Assembly: GCA_001970955.1 (NCBI GenBank)
Contig: MPUH01000095.1
Span: forward strand, 46,016-110,015
DNA: 64,000 nucleotides
Source of the DNA: Stentor coeruleus
Lineage: Eukaryota > Ciliophora > Heterotrichea > Heterotrichida > Stentoridae
Direction of reading: 5' to 3'
A program made the position numbers and the translations under genes. The notes beneath the pieces were generated by a model, which searched no databases, was not told the DNA's origin, and saw only the letters and a program-made list of their open reading frames with translations. This document shows, in pieces, positions 40,988 to 52,400 of the stretch. Positions within the stretch are counted from its first letter, which is position 1; the number at the start of each line of letters is the position of its first letter.

Positions 40988-41680
40988 ATGAATCTAAAGC
41001 TAGAAATATTATTGCTTTTTCTTGGTGGATGTATTCGAATAATAATCCTCGGTACAGATATTTATTATTTGTTATTTGTATCATACAAAGGCACTTATAC
41101 TTACTATGTAGCATTTTGTTCATTATTTGCCCCAAGCCTAATCCTAGCATTTATTTATATATTTTTAGCGATATCTGACTTAACAAAGCATCATTTTTCA
41201 ATTTTAAAATTACTTGTAGCGTTATTGTTTGTTATTGGAGACTCTTTTGGTGTTAATTACTTTGTTTTTACTATAATACTCTGTACAAATACAGTTACGC
41301 ATGGGGATTTTTATATTGTTGATGTTTTGTTTAAGTCAAGTGCGCTTGTTAATTCAATTTTTCAGTCTATGCCTCAGATTATTGTCCAGATTTATAACAA
41401 TCAGTATATGGAGAACTGGACTATTTTTACGATTTTTAGTGTTGGGGCTACAGCGTTCTCTATGGTTTATACTATTTTCAAATTAGGATATGCTGTTGAT
41501 AAGGTTAAACAGTATGAAGTTGCTGCTGGAGCTGAAAAAAATAAAGCTCCTGAAACAAACTCCGCTAGCACAGTACCTTCTAAAAAATTAAAAGCTCAGC
41601 CAGCTAGATTTTCAAGCATGAATATTATTGTTCCAACTGATGTTAATGATGAAGAGGAAATTTATAATTCTAATATTTAA
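40988..41680 (+). CDS. Polytopic membrane protein, XK-related-like
   Basis: 230 aa with four to five TM segments (about 5-30, 40-65, 72-100, 145-170) and a polar C-terminal tail. The stretch SSALVNSIFQSMPQIIVQIYNN followed by WTIFTIFSVGATAFSMVY resembles the ES..Q..PQL.LQLY block of XK-related (XKR) scramblase proteins. The protein is shorter than animal XKRs (about 400 aa), so this may be a related minimal form or another family. If the resemblance holds, phospholipid scrambling is possible. The Ala/Lys-rich tail with RFSSMN could be phosphorylated; that is a guess. Confidence 0.7.
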   Translation: MNLKLEILLLFLGGCIRIIILGTDIYYLLFVSYKGTYTYYVAFCSLFAPSLILAFIYIFLAISDLTKHHFSILKLLVALLFVIGDSFGVNYFVFTIILCTNTVTHGDFYIVDVLFKSSALVNSIFQSMPQIIVQIYNNQYMENWTIFTIFSVGATAFSMVYTIFKLGYAVDKVKQYEVAAGAEKNKAPETNSASTVPSKKLKAQPARFSSMNIIVPTDVNDEEEIYNSNI

Positions 41681-41983
41681 TGCTCAGAAATTCAATCCTC
41701 TAAAATTCAAATAGCAAAAGATATATTAAACTATAATTCCTATATAATCCATACTTTTTCCATGTATTCTCTAACAAATTATTTTTCAATAAAATCATAA
41801 AAATTCGGCAGATTATAGCATTTTTACTATATAAATCTTATTTATATCTTTAACACACCCCATAAATACTAAAATCATTATCCTCACACAATTTATTAAT
41901 CTCACCACTTTTTTTCATAACAATCTCTAATTACCCCTTATAAAACCCCTTAAACCCTATACTTTTACAATGATTAAACTAAT
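41681..41983. other. Intergenic between convergent genes
   Basis: About 300 bp, AT-rich, holding two 3' ends. No feature recognised. Confidence 0.55.
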
Positions 41984-42769
41984 TTAAGATACCCTATCAA
42001 TCTTAATATTCAATAAAGACTCAACAGCAATCCTACAAATCGGACACTTACTATTATTCTGCCCTCTAACAATATTCGCACAACCTAAACACAAGCAATG
42101 ATGTCTACAAGGAAGTACAATAGTATCTTTAGGATTAGTTAAACATACAACACATTCTTCTTCATTCCCAGTCCTAATCCCATATATTTCATTAATCTCA
42201 TAGCTTTTATCATCCATTGTAAGTTTTTGTTTAATAACTTTAACTTTATAATGTACACCTTCAAGTTTAAATTTGCAATATGTAACTTCAATTATCCTTT
42301 GGTTTTCTTTTGGTCTCTATATATAAATTACTATTTCAATAATCAATGGATACATTTTCTTATCAGCAAAACTAAGATCTGGAAGTGTATATTGAGTAAG
42401 GTCTATATTGACTAGATGATTAGGAAATTCATGATTAAGTCCACCTTGAGCTTCATGGATAACAGGATTTGGGTGTCGTTCAAGGTCGATATAATAGCAT
42501 TCTGTATTACCAAAACTTTTCACAGATTCAATGGCAAAAAAGTAAAAGTTAAAAGTTACTTCACCGAAAGAATCATATATAAAGCTCAAACCTTGATCAT
42601 ATTTTATGGACTCTTTACGAATGTGTACAGAAGGTTTGAGTGTAGCTGTTGGAACTAACTGGGAATCATGATCTTCATTTTGTATCAAGTCTCTGTTCTG
42701 ATGAAAATCTTCATTTGGAAGCAAAAATTCATTTCCTACAGGTTGAATGTTATTTTGTCTATTTCCCAT
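41984..42769 (-). CDS. MGRN1/RNF157-like RING E3 ubiquitin ligase, one intron
   Basis: Exons 42769-42332 and 42316-41984 flank the intron GTAATTTATATATAG (42331-42317, phase 0), giving 256 aa. The C-terminal RING reads CVVCLTNPKDTIVLPCRHHC, then LCLGCANIVRGQ...KCPICR, a C3HC4 finger of the MGRN1 subtype, preceded by the family's KQKLTMDDKSYEINEIYGI. The upstream half matches the DAR2-like beta domain of MGRN1 (FGEVTFNFYFFAIE, LPDLSFADKKMYPLIIEI). The N-terminus MGNRQNN fits an N-myristoylation site, as in animal and plant relatives, implying membrane attachment. It should ubiquitinate membrane or endosomal cargo. The start lies 36 bp from the divergent ATG4 gene. Confidence 0.93.
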
Positions 42770-42805
42770 GTTTTACTTTATATGTATGAGATTATGTTAT
42801 AATAT

Positions 42806-44083
42806 ATGGATATATTCAACAATGAGTTTAGAGATTGTAAAGACTCTCTTAGTGAATCAGATATGAACTTACATAATACCCCTAAATTAGAAGGGTTTAT
42901 TATTATCATCCCAGACTTTCAAGCTAGTTATTATAAAAATCATCATAATGGCAATCTATGGCTTAAGAAAATTGCAAGGAATTTTACGTTTAATCTGAAA
43001 TACTGCTTTAATGTTTCACTTAAAAGATTGTATATGATTAATGAAAATTCTGTTTATCTTATGGGAAAAGAATATAAGTGCAGCCCTTTTATAAAGAAAG
43101 TGTATAAGGAACTTAAGAAAAATATTAAAGAGATTGTGTGGGTTACTTATAGAGCAGGGATTAGAGAGTTTGAAAGTGAAAATGGTCGAGTTTATAATTC
43201 TGACTCAGGATGGGGATGTACTATTAGAGTAGGACAAATGCTTCTTATAAACTGTCTGAAAATCCATTATAAAATGGGAAACGAGACTATTTCTGAGCTA
43301 CTTAAAACCATCGAGGACAACATGGAAAACGCTCCTTTTTCATTGAGAAAAATGCTTTCAACCGACATAACAAAAGGTCCTGGCGAGTGGTTTTCACCTT
43401 CAGAAGTCTCCCACATGATTGTATCTGTGTTATCCAATCATCCTTTAAACGACTTTAAAGCTTTAGTTTTTATGGACTCACTTATACTAAAAGACCGAAT
43501 TTATTCAGAAGCATGCAATATTTCATTTGAAGACATAAGAAAATATTGTACCTGTTCAATAATATCATCTTCAGAATCTCATTTATGTGAAACTTGTAAC
43601 AAACCTAAAGGATCTTTTAAATGGGTAAATTCATTATTAATCATGCTTCCATTAATGCTTGGTATACGAAAAATACAACAAAATTATGTTGAGTCATTAA
43701 AAAAAATCCTTCAGAATAAATACTCAGTAGGGATAATTGGAGGAAAACCAAATTCAGCATTGTATTTGGCAGGGATAAAAAATGATTCTGTTATAGTTTT
43801 TGATCCACATTATGTACAAGATGCTTCATCATCATTATCAGATTTCAAAAGGACTCTTAGCACTTATTTTAATCCAAGTCTTAATACAGTTGAAATAGAA
43901 AACCTTGAAAGCTCGATAACAATAGGGTTTTACCTGAGAAACGAAGAAGATTTTGCTGATTTTTCAGATCAGGTTGTTAATGAAAAAGGCCTTAACAATA
44001 TTATTTTCATAAAAAATGAGACCCCGGATTATATGCTTGATTCATTTTCAGCACAAGATTCGATGATTATAGAGTTCGATTAG
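42806..44083 (+). CDS. ATG4: Autophagy cysteine protease ATG4
   Basis: 425 aa peptidase C54. The catalytic Cys is C138 in DSGWGCTIRVGQM, and the Asp-x-His pair is D333/H335 in VFDPHYVQ. The typical IGGKPNSALYLAGI and VWVTYRAGI blocks are present. It processes ATG8 precursors and removes ATG8 from lipid during autophagosome formation. Two features stand out: an insertion before the LLIMLPLMLGI block carries C248-x-C250 and C261-x2-C264, which could bind zinc, and the C-terminus has acidic/hydrophobic stretches (YMLDSFSAQDSMIIEFD). The gene is single-exon and its start lies 36 bp from the E3 ligase start. Confidence 0.97.
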   Translation: MDIFNNEFRDCKDSLSESDMNLHNTPKLEGFIIIIPDFQASYYKNHHNGNLWLKKIARNFTFNLKYCFNVSLKRLYMINENSVYLMGKEYKCSPFIKKVYKELKKNIKEIVWVTYRAGIREFESENGRVYNSDSGWGCTIRVGQMLLINCLKIHYKMGNETISELLKTIEDNMENAPFSLRKMLSTDITKGPGEWFSPSEVSHMIVSVLSNHPLNDFKALVFMDSLILKDRIYSEACNISFEDIRKYCTCSIISSSESHLCETCNKPKGSFKWVNSLLIMLPLMLGIRKIQQNYVESLKKILQNKYSVGIIGGKPNSALYLAGIKNDSVIVFDPHYVQDASSSLSDFKRTLSTYFNPSLNTVEIENLESSITIGFYLRNEEDFADFSDQVVNEKGLNNIIFIKNETPDYMLDSFSAQDSMIIEFD

Positions 44084-44228
44084 CAAAAATACCCTTATCA
44101 TAAAAATAATGCCTATAATCCAAGTATTTTTTTGATTCTTTGTTATATATTATAATATCAAGTCTTTTTATAGTTTTTATAATATAGTTCAAGTTTATGG
44201 CTTAAATAAAAAGTATTTAGCAATAAAA

Positions 44229-44915
44229 ATGAAAAATAACATTCATATTCAAGCTTTACGAGAAGCATGGGAAAAACTCCCGAATACCGAAAAGGATGAT
44301 TATTCTATATTCAACTCATTGGGCATGTCTAGCCAGCCTGTAAATAAAAGCCCTTCACCAGAAAACCAAACCCGCAAAAAACATCGGAATTCCCTATACA
44401 TCCTTCACTGTCACATAATAGACGAACCCGTGACAACCCCAGACATCTTTGGAGTAATGAGCGAAATAAGCCTTTCATTCCCACCTCAATGCTCAGAAAC
44501 AGAATATTCAATCTTTATTTCTGATATCCAAGCTGCAAACGATATTGGTATCCTCAGAAACAATCAAATAAACTCAGTTCTCACATTAGGAAAGAATAAA
44601 CCATTAGCTTATCCATCAATAAGAGGAGGATATAGATGTATAGGTTTAGAAGACAATAATAGTGCTGATTTACTTAGAATTTTACCTGAAATATGTAATT
44701 TTATCAATTCACAATTAGAAAAAGGTAATGTTTTAGTTCATTGTTTAAAAGGGAAAAATAGAAGTTGTGCTGTTGTTGTTGGGTATTTGATAAAAAGATA
44801 CTCTTTACCTTATGAAGAAGCCTTGGAAGTTGTCAGGAGATCTAGACCTTTTTGTGAGATTAATGAAAATTTCACTAGACAACTTAGTGGTATGAGAAGA
44901 AAATCTTCTTTGTAG
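44229..44915 (+). CDS. Dual-specificity protein phosphatase
   Basis: 228 aa. The catalytic P-loop HCLKGKNR has H171, C172 and R178 (HCx5R), in VLVHCLKGKNRSCAVVVGYLI. The following YEEALEVVRRSRPFCEINENFTRQL is typical of atypical DUSPs. The general-acid Asp is probably within LEDNNSADLL. The N-terminal ~85 residues are Ser/Pro-rich and show no domain. It should dephosphorylate Ser/Thr/Tyr on proteins; the substrate is unknown. It lies 145 bp downstream of ATG4 on the same strand. No intron is needed. Confidence 0.93.
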   Translation: MKNNIHIQALREAWEKLPNTEKDDYSIFNSLGMSSQPVNKSPSPENQTRKKHRNSLYILHCHIIDEPVTTPDIFGVMSEISLSFPPQCSETEYSIFISDIQAANDIGILRNNQINSVLTLGKNKPLAYPSIRGGYRCIGLEDNNSADLLRILPEICNFINSQLEKGNVLVHCLKGKNRSCAVVVGYLIKRYSLPYEEALEVVRRSRPFCEINENFTRQLSGMRRKSSL

Positions 44916-45981
44916 TTAGAATAAGGTTTATGTTTTTATAGTAGATTATAGTATTGGAATTTTTGTGGGTAAGGAAGGTGTTGAAAGTTTAAATTGATAT
45001 GAATGATTAGGGTTTAATGGTAGTTTTAATGGATTTTATGGATATTTGATGGGCTTTAATGTGAATTTTTTTTTTTTTGGAATTGTGATTTGGATGATGG
45101 GGAAGGATAAAGTAGGCAAGGCTCGTTGTAAAGATTATTGCGCTGGAAGTTTAGTTTAGATGAGAAAATTAAGATTAATAGATTTTCTGATGAGAATTTT
45201 AGAAGAATAAATATGCTTAAAAATTGAAATAAACTTTTTACTAGGAATACTTGAAGTTAATATTATTGAGTTAGGGTGCTAAATTTTATACAAATTTTTG
45301 TTTATAACTAACAGAAATTTTACCAAAAAAGTTTTCAAGCTTTTCTAATAAGAATTGCTTTTAATGCACATACTAATAAAGTTTATATAAAGATTTCAAT
45401 CAAAAATACAAAATTCTTTTCAAATGCAATTATAAAGATTCCAAGCACTGGATGAATATTATAAAACTATCATAATTATATCAATAAAATATAAAACTAA
45501 TATATATTACATAATAATTTCCTATCCTTGGAATTATTCTTTTATTTATATCCCCAGAGAAAAAAGCACTAAAATCAAAAGAAAGGTAGATAGCATCATA
45601 AAAAACTTCGTAGAAAACATTGAAAATAGGAGAAAAGATTTGAAAATTAATTAATACAGAGTTCACGACTGTGAACGATATATTTTCTAACTAACTAACT
45701 AACTAACTTTATTTATATCCCAATACATATTTTGACTATTTTTTTTTATTTCATCACCTGTATTTCCAATAATTTATCCCCTATATCTATATAAAAACAC
45801 AACTAAATTTTATATCCCACTAAATCCATAATTACGATTTTTTTCAATTCTTACCTTTAAAATTTCTCTCATCCGTACTTTTTTCAATATAAAAACTATA
45901 AATTTACTATACCTTAAAATACCAAAGTTTAGCATTTTCTAAGGAAATTTTATGATAAGTTGACTATTAAATCCCAAATAA
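44916..45981. other. Intergenic region with small repeats, no gene seen
   Basis: About 1.07 kb. It contains a perfect inverted repeat GTTCAC-GACT-GTGAAC (45661-45676) and a (CTAA)n tract (45687-45708). The remainder is AT-rich with stops in all frames. Confidence 0.55.
45661..45708. repeat. 6-bp-arm inverted repeat followed by (CTAA)n
   Basis: GTTCAC, a 4-bp loop GACT and GTGAAC form a perfect short palindrome; 10 bp further on there are 5.5 units of CTAA. Both lie about 280-320 bp upstream of the next gene. The function is unknown. Confidence 0.7.
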
Positions 45982-48732
45982 ATGTTTCATATAGCAAGTG
46001 AAAAAGAAGAACTTCAGCAGAAAATAAAAATAATCAGTATGTCTACAAGTGGTAGAGAAACTCTACTTAGAAGCCAACTTGCAGAAATAAATTCACAATT
46101 ATTATCTTTACAAGTAAAAAAGCAGCATGAGCATCAAAAAATTAAGGAAAATAAAGACAAATGTGTAGCGGAAATGGAAAAATTGAAAGAATCATTGCAC
46201 AAATTAGAACAAGACTATTCTGTTAAATCAATATCATCAAAAAATCGATACAAAATGCAGAATGCTTCGAATCAAGCTAAACTGAAAACATATCAAGACG
46301 CTGTAGCCGATCTAGAAAAACGTTTGGATCAAATTTCTGAAGATAAAACTTCTTTAACAAGAAAACATGAAAATCTAGCTAAAATGATAGATCAACATAG
46401 AAACATGATTTCTATGACCAGAGAAGAATTAGTTCTAAGATATTATCTTCGAGGAGAGTCAATAGCAGAAAATGAACAAGCTGAAGAGTCGCTAGAAAGT
46501 CTTCGAGAAATAGCATTAGAAAGTTTTAACAGCCAAGAGCTTAAAGACTATTTCGAAGGATGCAAACGGATAAAGGCGGAACAAGAAGAAATCATTGTCA
46601 AAATCCGGGAAACTCAAGCTAAAATGGACAGAATCAAAAAAGACTCTTCAGAAACAGAAAAAATTCTCAAAGACAATGAGAAAAATCTCGACAACTTCTA
46701 CCGTGAAATCCTTTCCGAAAAAGATGAACAAGAAATTGAAAACCTCGAACACCTAATCAAAGAAACCTGTGAAAATATCGGCCTTGAGCATTTAGAAACT
46801 GTAATCCTTTCCCTAAACGCATTTGAAAACTTTGACATCGATGAAGAAATCCTAAAAATCCAGCTACAAAAAGTCGAAACTGAAGAATATTCAATCAAAG
46901 ATACCTGGGCACAAGAATCTCAAATACTACAAGAAACAATAAATAGTATTCCATCAGAAGAACAAGATTTAAAGCAACGTTATGAACAAGAATATAAACT
47001 TAAATGTCAAAGTTTTTTCAATAAAACAGCAGCGATAACCCAATGGCGAAGTGAAGTATTATCAGCCTTATCAAAATCTTCCCAACATTCATTACCAGTT
47101 AAAGATAGGGCGATTTTCCTTGAGTTTCGTAATCTTAGTGTATCTAATATAGACAATCTTCAAAGCCAAAAGTCTTTTGAGAACATATTAACAATGTATA
47201 TAGAAAAACTATCAACAAGAGAAAAAATTATACAGGAAAATATGAAGAAACTTATGAAATATAAAATTGGGAAGGAAAATGCTTTGAAAAAAATAAAAAA
47301 TGAGTCGATGTCGATGAGAGCTTTAGAAAAATTTAAACTGACTGAACAGTTGAATTTAACGAATTTGATTTGTAAAGAAAAATCTTTGGTGTTGTTTATA
47401 AAAAATGCTGAACCTGAGCTGATAATTCAAGTTGAGTCATTGACTAAGAGGATTGGGTATTGGTCAGGGAAGATAGAAACTCAATCAAGTATTATAGAAA
47501 ATTATTTAAAACCTTCTTTTACAAATGCTTCTGATTCATTAAAAACTATGCTTAAAGAGTCCCAACATTGTAAACTTATAATAAAAGATTTAACTGAAGA
47601 AGAAAATACTATGACAATGCAATTAGAACAAATACTAGAAAAACAACATAGTTTTATGTTAAACTCATTAAACGAAACATCTATGATAACTGAACCAGAT
47701 ATGTCTGATATAGTTGATAGTATTGAAAAAGTGGCAAGTGAAATAGAAATCGCTAATAGAAAAGTAATGCTTTTAGACAATGAATATATGTCGATATCAG
47801 GTAAACTTCAAGAAGAAGAGAATATTCTTAATATGAAATTGCTTTCATTAAATGCAGCGATGAAGAATTTGGCTATAGAGCAAAAAAAACTTGAAGATTA
47901 TGAGTTTAGGTTACAAAAAATAGAAGAAAATGAAGCTGCACCAATACCTGAGTGTATGGTTGATAAGACTAGGGCAAAAAGTATGAATAGGTTTAGTATA
48001 CCATCTACTGAGACTCCAGAAAAATCAACAAGTGAAGTGGACTCGATGGCTTCATCGCATTCACGAGGGTTTCAAAAAACTGGGTCTTCAGAAAGATCCC
48101 CTGCTACAATAAAAATCTTAAAAGTCGTTCAGGATGATATGAACCCTATAGAAAAAAATATATTAGATCGTCTGACTCCACTTCTTGAAGGCTCAGAGAT
48201 GTATAAAAGGTTTTCTCAACGCTCGTCACTAAAACAAGAGGAATTCGACCCTTTGGACTATAAAAAAAACCCTCCTGAAACTTGTGGCTTTGGCGTTAGA
48301 ATGTTTAAGTTAAGTAAATGCCTTACAAGAATTGATGTTAAACATTGTTTAAGAAATGGTTTCGATTCAGCAATCCAAATCGATTCTATATTAAAAATTA
48401 TTGTCCCTCAAAGTACATCAGCAATACTTAAAGTTCAAAAAAGAATCGGAAAAGGGGAAATCGAATATACTGAAAAAACCACAAAAGATACATCGTATGA
48501 AAACATGAAAGAAAGAGGATATCTCGATTTGAAAAGTAAAATCTTTATTGAAAGAGCTAGTGCATGCAAATGGTATCCTTTTAGTATAGCTTTAGTTCAA
48601 GGTGGGAGGATTGAGCTTATTGCTAAAAATTATCTTATATTTAAAGGTTGGGTCAATGGTATCAACTGCTTATTAAAAAACAAGAAAATTGTGTCGAAAG
48701 TAAAATCACGCATTAGTTCTATATATTTGTAG
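45982..48732 (+). CDS. Long coiled-coil protein with C-terminal PH-like domain
   Basis: 916 aa, single exon. Residues about 5-680 are mostly heptad-rich coiled coil (e.g. KEELQQKIKIISM, ADLEKRLDQISEDKTSL). A Ser/Thr-rich linker (about 680-720) follows. The last ~150 residues look like a pleckstrin-homology domain: beta strands FGVRMFKLSKCLTRIDVKHCL, IEYTEKTTKDTSY and YPFSIALVQGGRIELIAK, closing with a helix containing the typical Trp (LIFKGWVNGINCLL). PH domains bind phosphoinositides or proteins, so a membrane-cytoskeleton tether is a fair inference. No specific orthologue recognised. Confidence 0.85.
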   Translation: MFHIASEKEELQQKIKIISMSTSGRETLLRSQLAEINSQLLSLQVKKQHEHQKIKENKDKCVAEMEKLKESLHKLEQDYSVKSISSKNRYKMQNASNQAKLKTYQDAVADLEKRLDQISEDKTSLTRKHENLAKMIDQHRNMISMTREELVLRYYLRGESIAENEQAEESLESLREIALESFNSQELKDYFEGCKRIKAEQEEIIVKIRETQAKMDRIKKDSSETEKILKDNEKNLDNFYREILSEKDEQEIENLEHLIKETCENIGLEHLETVILSLNAFENFDIDEEILKIQLQKVETEEYSIKDTWAQESQILQETINSIPSEEQDLKQRYEQEYKLKCQSFFNKTAAITQWRSEVLSALSKSSQHSLPVKDRAIFLEFRNLSVSNIDNLQSQKSFENILTMYIEKLSTREKIIQENMKKLMKYKIGKENALKKIKNESMSMRALEKFKLTEQLNLTNLICKEKSLVLFIKNAEPELIIQVESLTKRIGYWSGKIETQSSIIENYLKPSFTNASDSLKTMLKESQHCKLIIKDLTEEENTMTMQLEQILEKQHSFMLNSLNETSMITEPDMSDIVDSIEKVASEIEIANRKVMLLDNEYMSISGKLQEEENILNMKLLSLNAAMKNLAIEQKKLEDYEFRLQKIEENEAAPIPECMVDKTRAKSMNRFSIPSTETPEKSTSEVDSMASSHSRGFQKTGSSERSPATIKILKVVQDDMNPIEKNILDRLTPLLEGSEMYKRFSQRSSLKQEEFDPLDYKKNPPETCGFGVRMFKLSKCLTRIDVKHCLRNGFDSAIQIDSILKIIVPQSTSAILKVQKRIGKGEIEYTEKTTKDTSYENMKERGYLDLKSKIFIERASACKWYPFSIALVQGGRIELIAKNYLIFKGWVNGINCLLKNKKIVSKVKSRISSIYL

Positions 48733-49487
48733 TTTAATTATTCATAACAACACTTATTAGTAGGAGTTTTTTTTTGGTTTTATTAGCTTTTTGATATTAT
48801 AAGTTTTAATACTAGTTCTTTAATTGCCTTTTTTTTAATGCGAGATTTTTGTTTCCTGAGTTTTTTTATTTTTTTTGTTGATGTTTTATAAGTGGAACTT
48901 GTTTTAAAAATATTTCTCAAAATCATATTTTAATTTTTAAAAATTGAAATAAAATTACACCTCAAATCCTTATGCTTAAAATTATATGAAATTAATTTTA
49001 ATTAAACACCAACTTAAATTTCTAAAAGTTAATATTTTTGCCACACTTATAATGCATCATATTATAAAAACTTCCCACAATTCTTATCACAAAATCAACT
49101 TAAAATCTTAATCTTCACAACCATTTTCTCAAAACATCAAATCTTTAATAAACTATCACCAATTTATAACCATATCTCTCAAAAAGCATTTCTCAAAAAA
49201 ATTACTCTTGAATTAATTATACTCTCATCTGATTTATACAATAAAATTATGAAGATTATTAAAATCCCTTAACTATCATCTAACAAAAAGTAAAAATCAG
49301 CATAAAGACGACTATTTTTTTTTTTAAATATTCATATTTCATAAATTTAACTAACCCAAAATCTAATCGATCTAAAAAACGATATCAGAAAAAAAAATCA
49401 GTTCCAAACATAAAAATCCCAATCTAAAAAAATTTAATATCCTAAATAACTACCTTCCAACATCATAATAAAATTAACCATAACTAC
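48733..49487. other. Intergenic between convergent genes
   Basis: About 755 bp. Composition shifts from T-rich to A/C-rich along it, as expected for two opposed 3' ends. No gene, repeat or RNA recognised. Confidence 0.55.
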
Positions 49488-52400
49488 TTATACCTGTATC
49501 CATTCTTCAGGCTTAATAAGCGCAACAAAAAATGGTGTATCAAGTTTTTCTCTAACTTCTGAATGAAAGACACCGAAAACAAACGTATCCTTCACACAAT
49601 GTTCATCTTTTGCGACAAACCTCAAGCTTTTATTCTCCTCACAACCATAACTAAAATCAATATTCACTGATTCATTACATCCTGAAACCATAAATTCACA
49701 ATCTTCAGAATCTACTTTAAAGCCTTGTATCCAAGGAATATTCCATTCAATCTGTTTCCTAAAGCAAGGAATCCATAATTCTTGATAAAATATCTCAGGG
49801 GGTTTAAGAGTTTTAATCAAATTATCAATATTATAAAAAAGATCAGTTTTACCATGTTTAATACCTTGAGTAAGTTCTTGAGTTATATTTGGTGTTTGAA
49901 TAAAAAATACCCAAACATCAGGATTTATAGTAGGAATCATATATAAATAAGTATCTCCATGACCATTTTGTATAAGAATTTTATTTGATTTAAATCTCAT
50001 GTATTGATATTTTTTTTTGTTAAATATATTAGAAACAAAACTACATCCTGAAGTGTTTATTTTCATATCTAATATCGACATGAAGATTTTATTTGAAGTG
50101 TTATGATTTAGTTTAAGATTATGCTCATTAGCTATTTTTTCAGCTTCGGATAAAGTTATTTGTGAGTAGGTTTGGATTATTGGGTAAATGATGAAGTTTT
50201 GTGAGGAAATTATATCAAGCATTTCATTAATATCTTGTTGTAAACGAATTGAGATATTATTACTTGGTTCTATAGATCCTAATTTTGATTTAAAAGCATT
50301 GAGGATGTTACTGATAAGACTATGACGATTACCAATTTCAATCATTTCTAGAGTAAGTTTATTATTAGGTTCTATTGAGGGAGAAATTTCAAGGAGATTA
50401 TAAGAGGTAATATGGAAAGTCATTGGGTGTTGNGGGAGAAATTTCAAGGAGATTATAAGAGGTAATATGGAAAGTCATTGGGTGTTGAAAAGTTGAGGTC
50501 TGGGAAGGTTTGGATTTGAATTCGATTGTTTGGGATAAAGGAAGAGTTGATTGTTCAAGGTTGAGTTTTTTAAGGGATTTTATTAGATTTGAGTTTGATG
50601 GGACTGTTTTGAATTGTNAGTCATTGGGTGTTGAAAAGTTGAGGTCTGGGAAGGTTTGGATTTGAATTCGATTGTTTGGGATGAAGGAAGAGTTGATTGT
50701 TCGAGGTTGAGTTTTTTAAGGGATTTTATTAGATTTGAGTTTGATGGGACTGTTTTGAATTGCAATATTAAATTTTGTGATCGAAGTTTTAATAAAGTAG
50801 GGAAGGTTGTGAGGAGTTCTGAATAGAGATTAAAGTTTAATATAGAAATATGATGGATGATAGTGTTTAGGTTATGAGTTGAATAAATTATCATACCTGA
50901 AATTTTGTCATCTGTTATTAACCAATAATATTTTGTGTCAATACATGATTCTATATTTTCATTTATTTGGTTTAGATCAGTTAGAAACTCTTTGTATTCT
51001 GATGGAAGAGAAGAAAAATATGATTGGAAATTTCCTTGAAAAATCTCCTCTGTTTGATCGATTGCTTGGAGGATAAGGTTTTTTAGCGATTTAACTTCGA
51101 AGTTGTAGGATTTTTCTGGGTTAGAGACTTTTATTTCTTCATCTTCACTATTATTCGCTGACTCTTCAAGACTTCTCACTTCATTTGGACTATGTACCCC
51201 AGGTGTAAAAACTTCTAAAGCATAATCCTCAATATCTTCAACTGGCCCATCAGCTATCATACTTTTCATTATTGTCATTTTCCTACTAACACCTAAACTA
51301 CTTGTAGCCACAATTTTAACCCAATCATCATTAACAAAAGAATCGACAATTGTGTTAAAAATACTTTCTGCTAATTTTTCAACCTCCATATTTCTTGATA
51401 TTCTTGAAAGTCTAATTTGCGCTTTTTCACTCACATAGAGTTTTGATTTTTGTTCAATTGTAGACTCTAGTGTTTCTTCACAGAGTTTTTTCAGGTTAGT
51501 ATTTTGGATTTCTTGTTCAATTAAATTTCTTAAGATGCTCTCTATGAGTTTTGATTCATGAAACTTATGTGCTTTAGTAGATGAATGAAGGTTTTTCATT
51601 TCCATAAGGATCCCATTTGCAATCTCTTTAATAGATTCGTTTATGATATTTATATATTTTGAATATATTTGGTTTGATATGAGATCATTTGTTACTTCAA
51701 GGACTATTTCTTTAGTAAATTTTACTATAAACTCCAATAAAAATCTCTCTGTATACAAATTAGCAATATGCATATTCTCATTAGTTTTGGCTTTATTAAC
51801 TAATTTCGGAAGCGTAACTCCTGGAGATTTACTTCTAGTAATATCACTTTGTACTTTTTGAATATCAGCAGAAAAGGCTTTAATTTTTTCATATACATCC
51901 TTACTTACAATCAAATATGCCTTTCCTTTTTCCATAAGCAGTTTAAGTTTATTATTGTTTTTATCATCTTTATTCCCTTTACCCATCCCTAGTCTCATAA
52001 TATTGGCAAACAAAGGATCATATTTTACAATAGGAAACAGTTTTGAAATCGCTGAGTCTACTAAAAAATCACAACTCCCTTTACACTCTACAAGAATATC
52101 CATCTCAAAATAACAAAATTCAACATTTCTCTCAAACATCCCTATCCTCCCAATATTTTCCTTCCATTTTTGCACATTTTCTATCATATTCAAAGTTAAT
52201 AACACATGAGTATACAAGCTTTCTAAACATTCCTGAACCACATCTTTCATATTCACCCATTCAGAATTTTCATCAAGATAACTATTTAACTCCATAATCG
52301 TCATTAAACTTTCTTTCCAAGATTTAATACTTGATATACTTCTTATAAGATCAGAATTTTTTCTTTCAATTTTTTCTTGTTCGTTTTTAATAAATTTATG

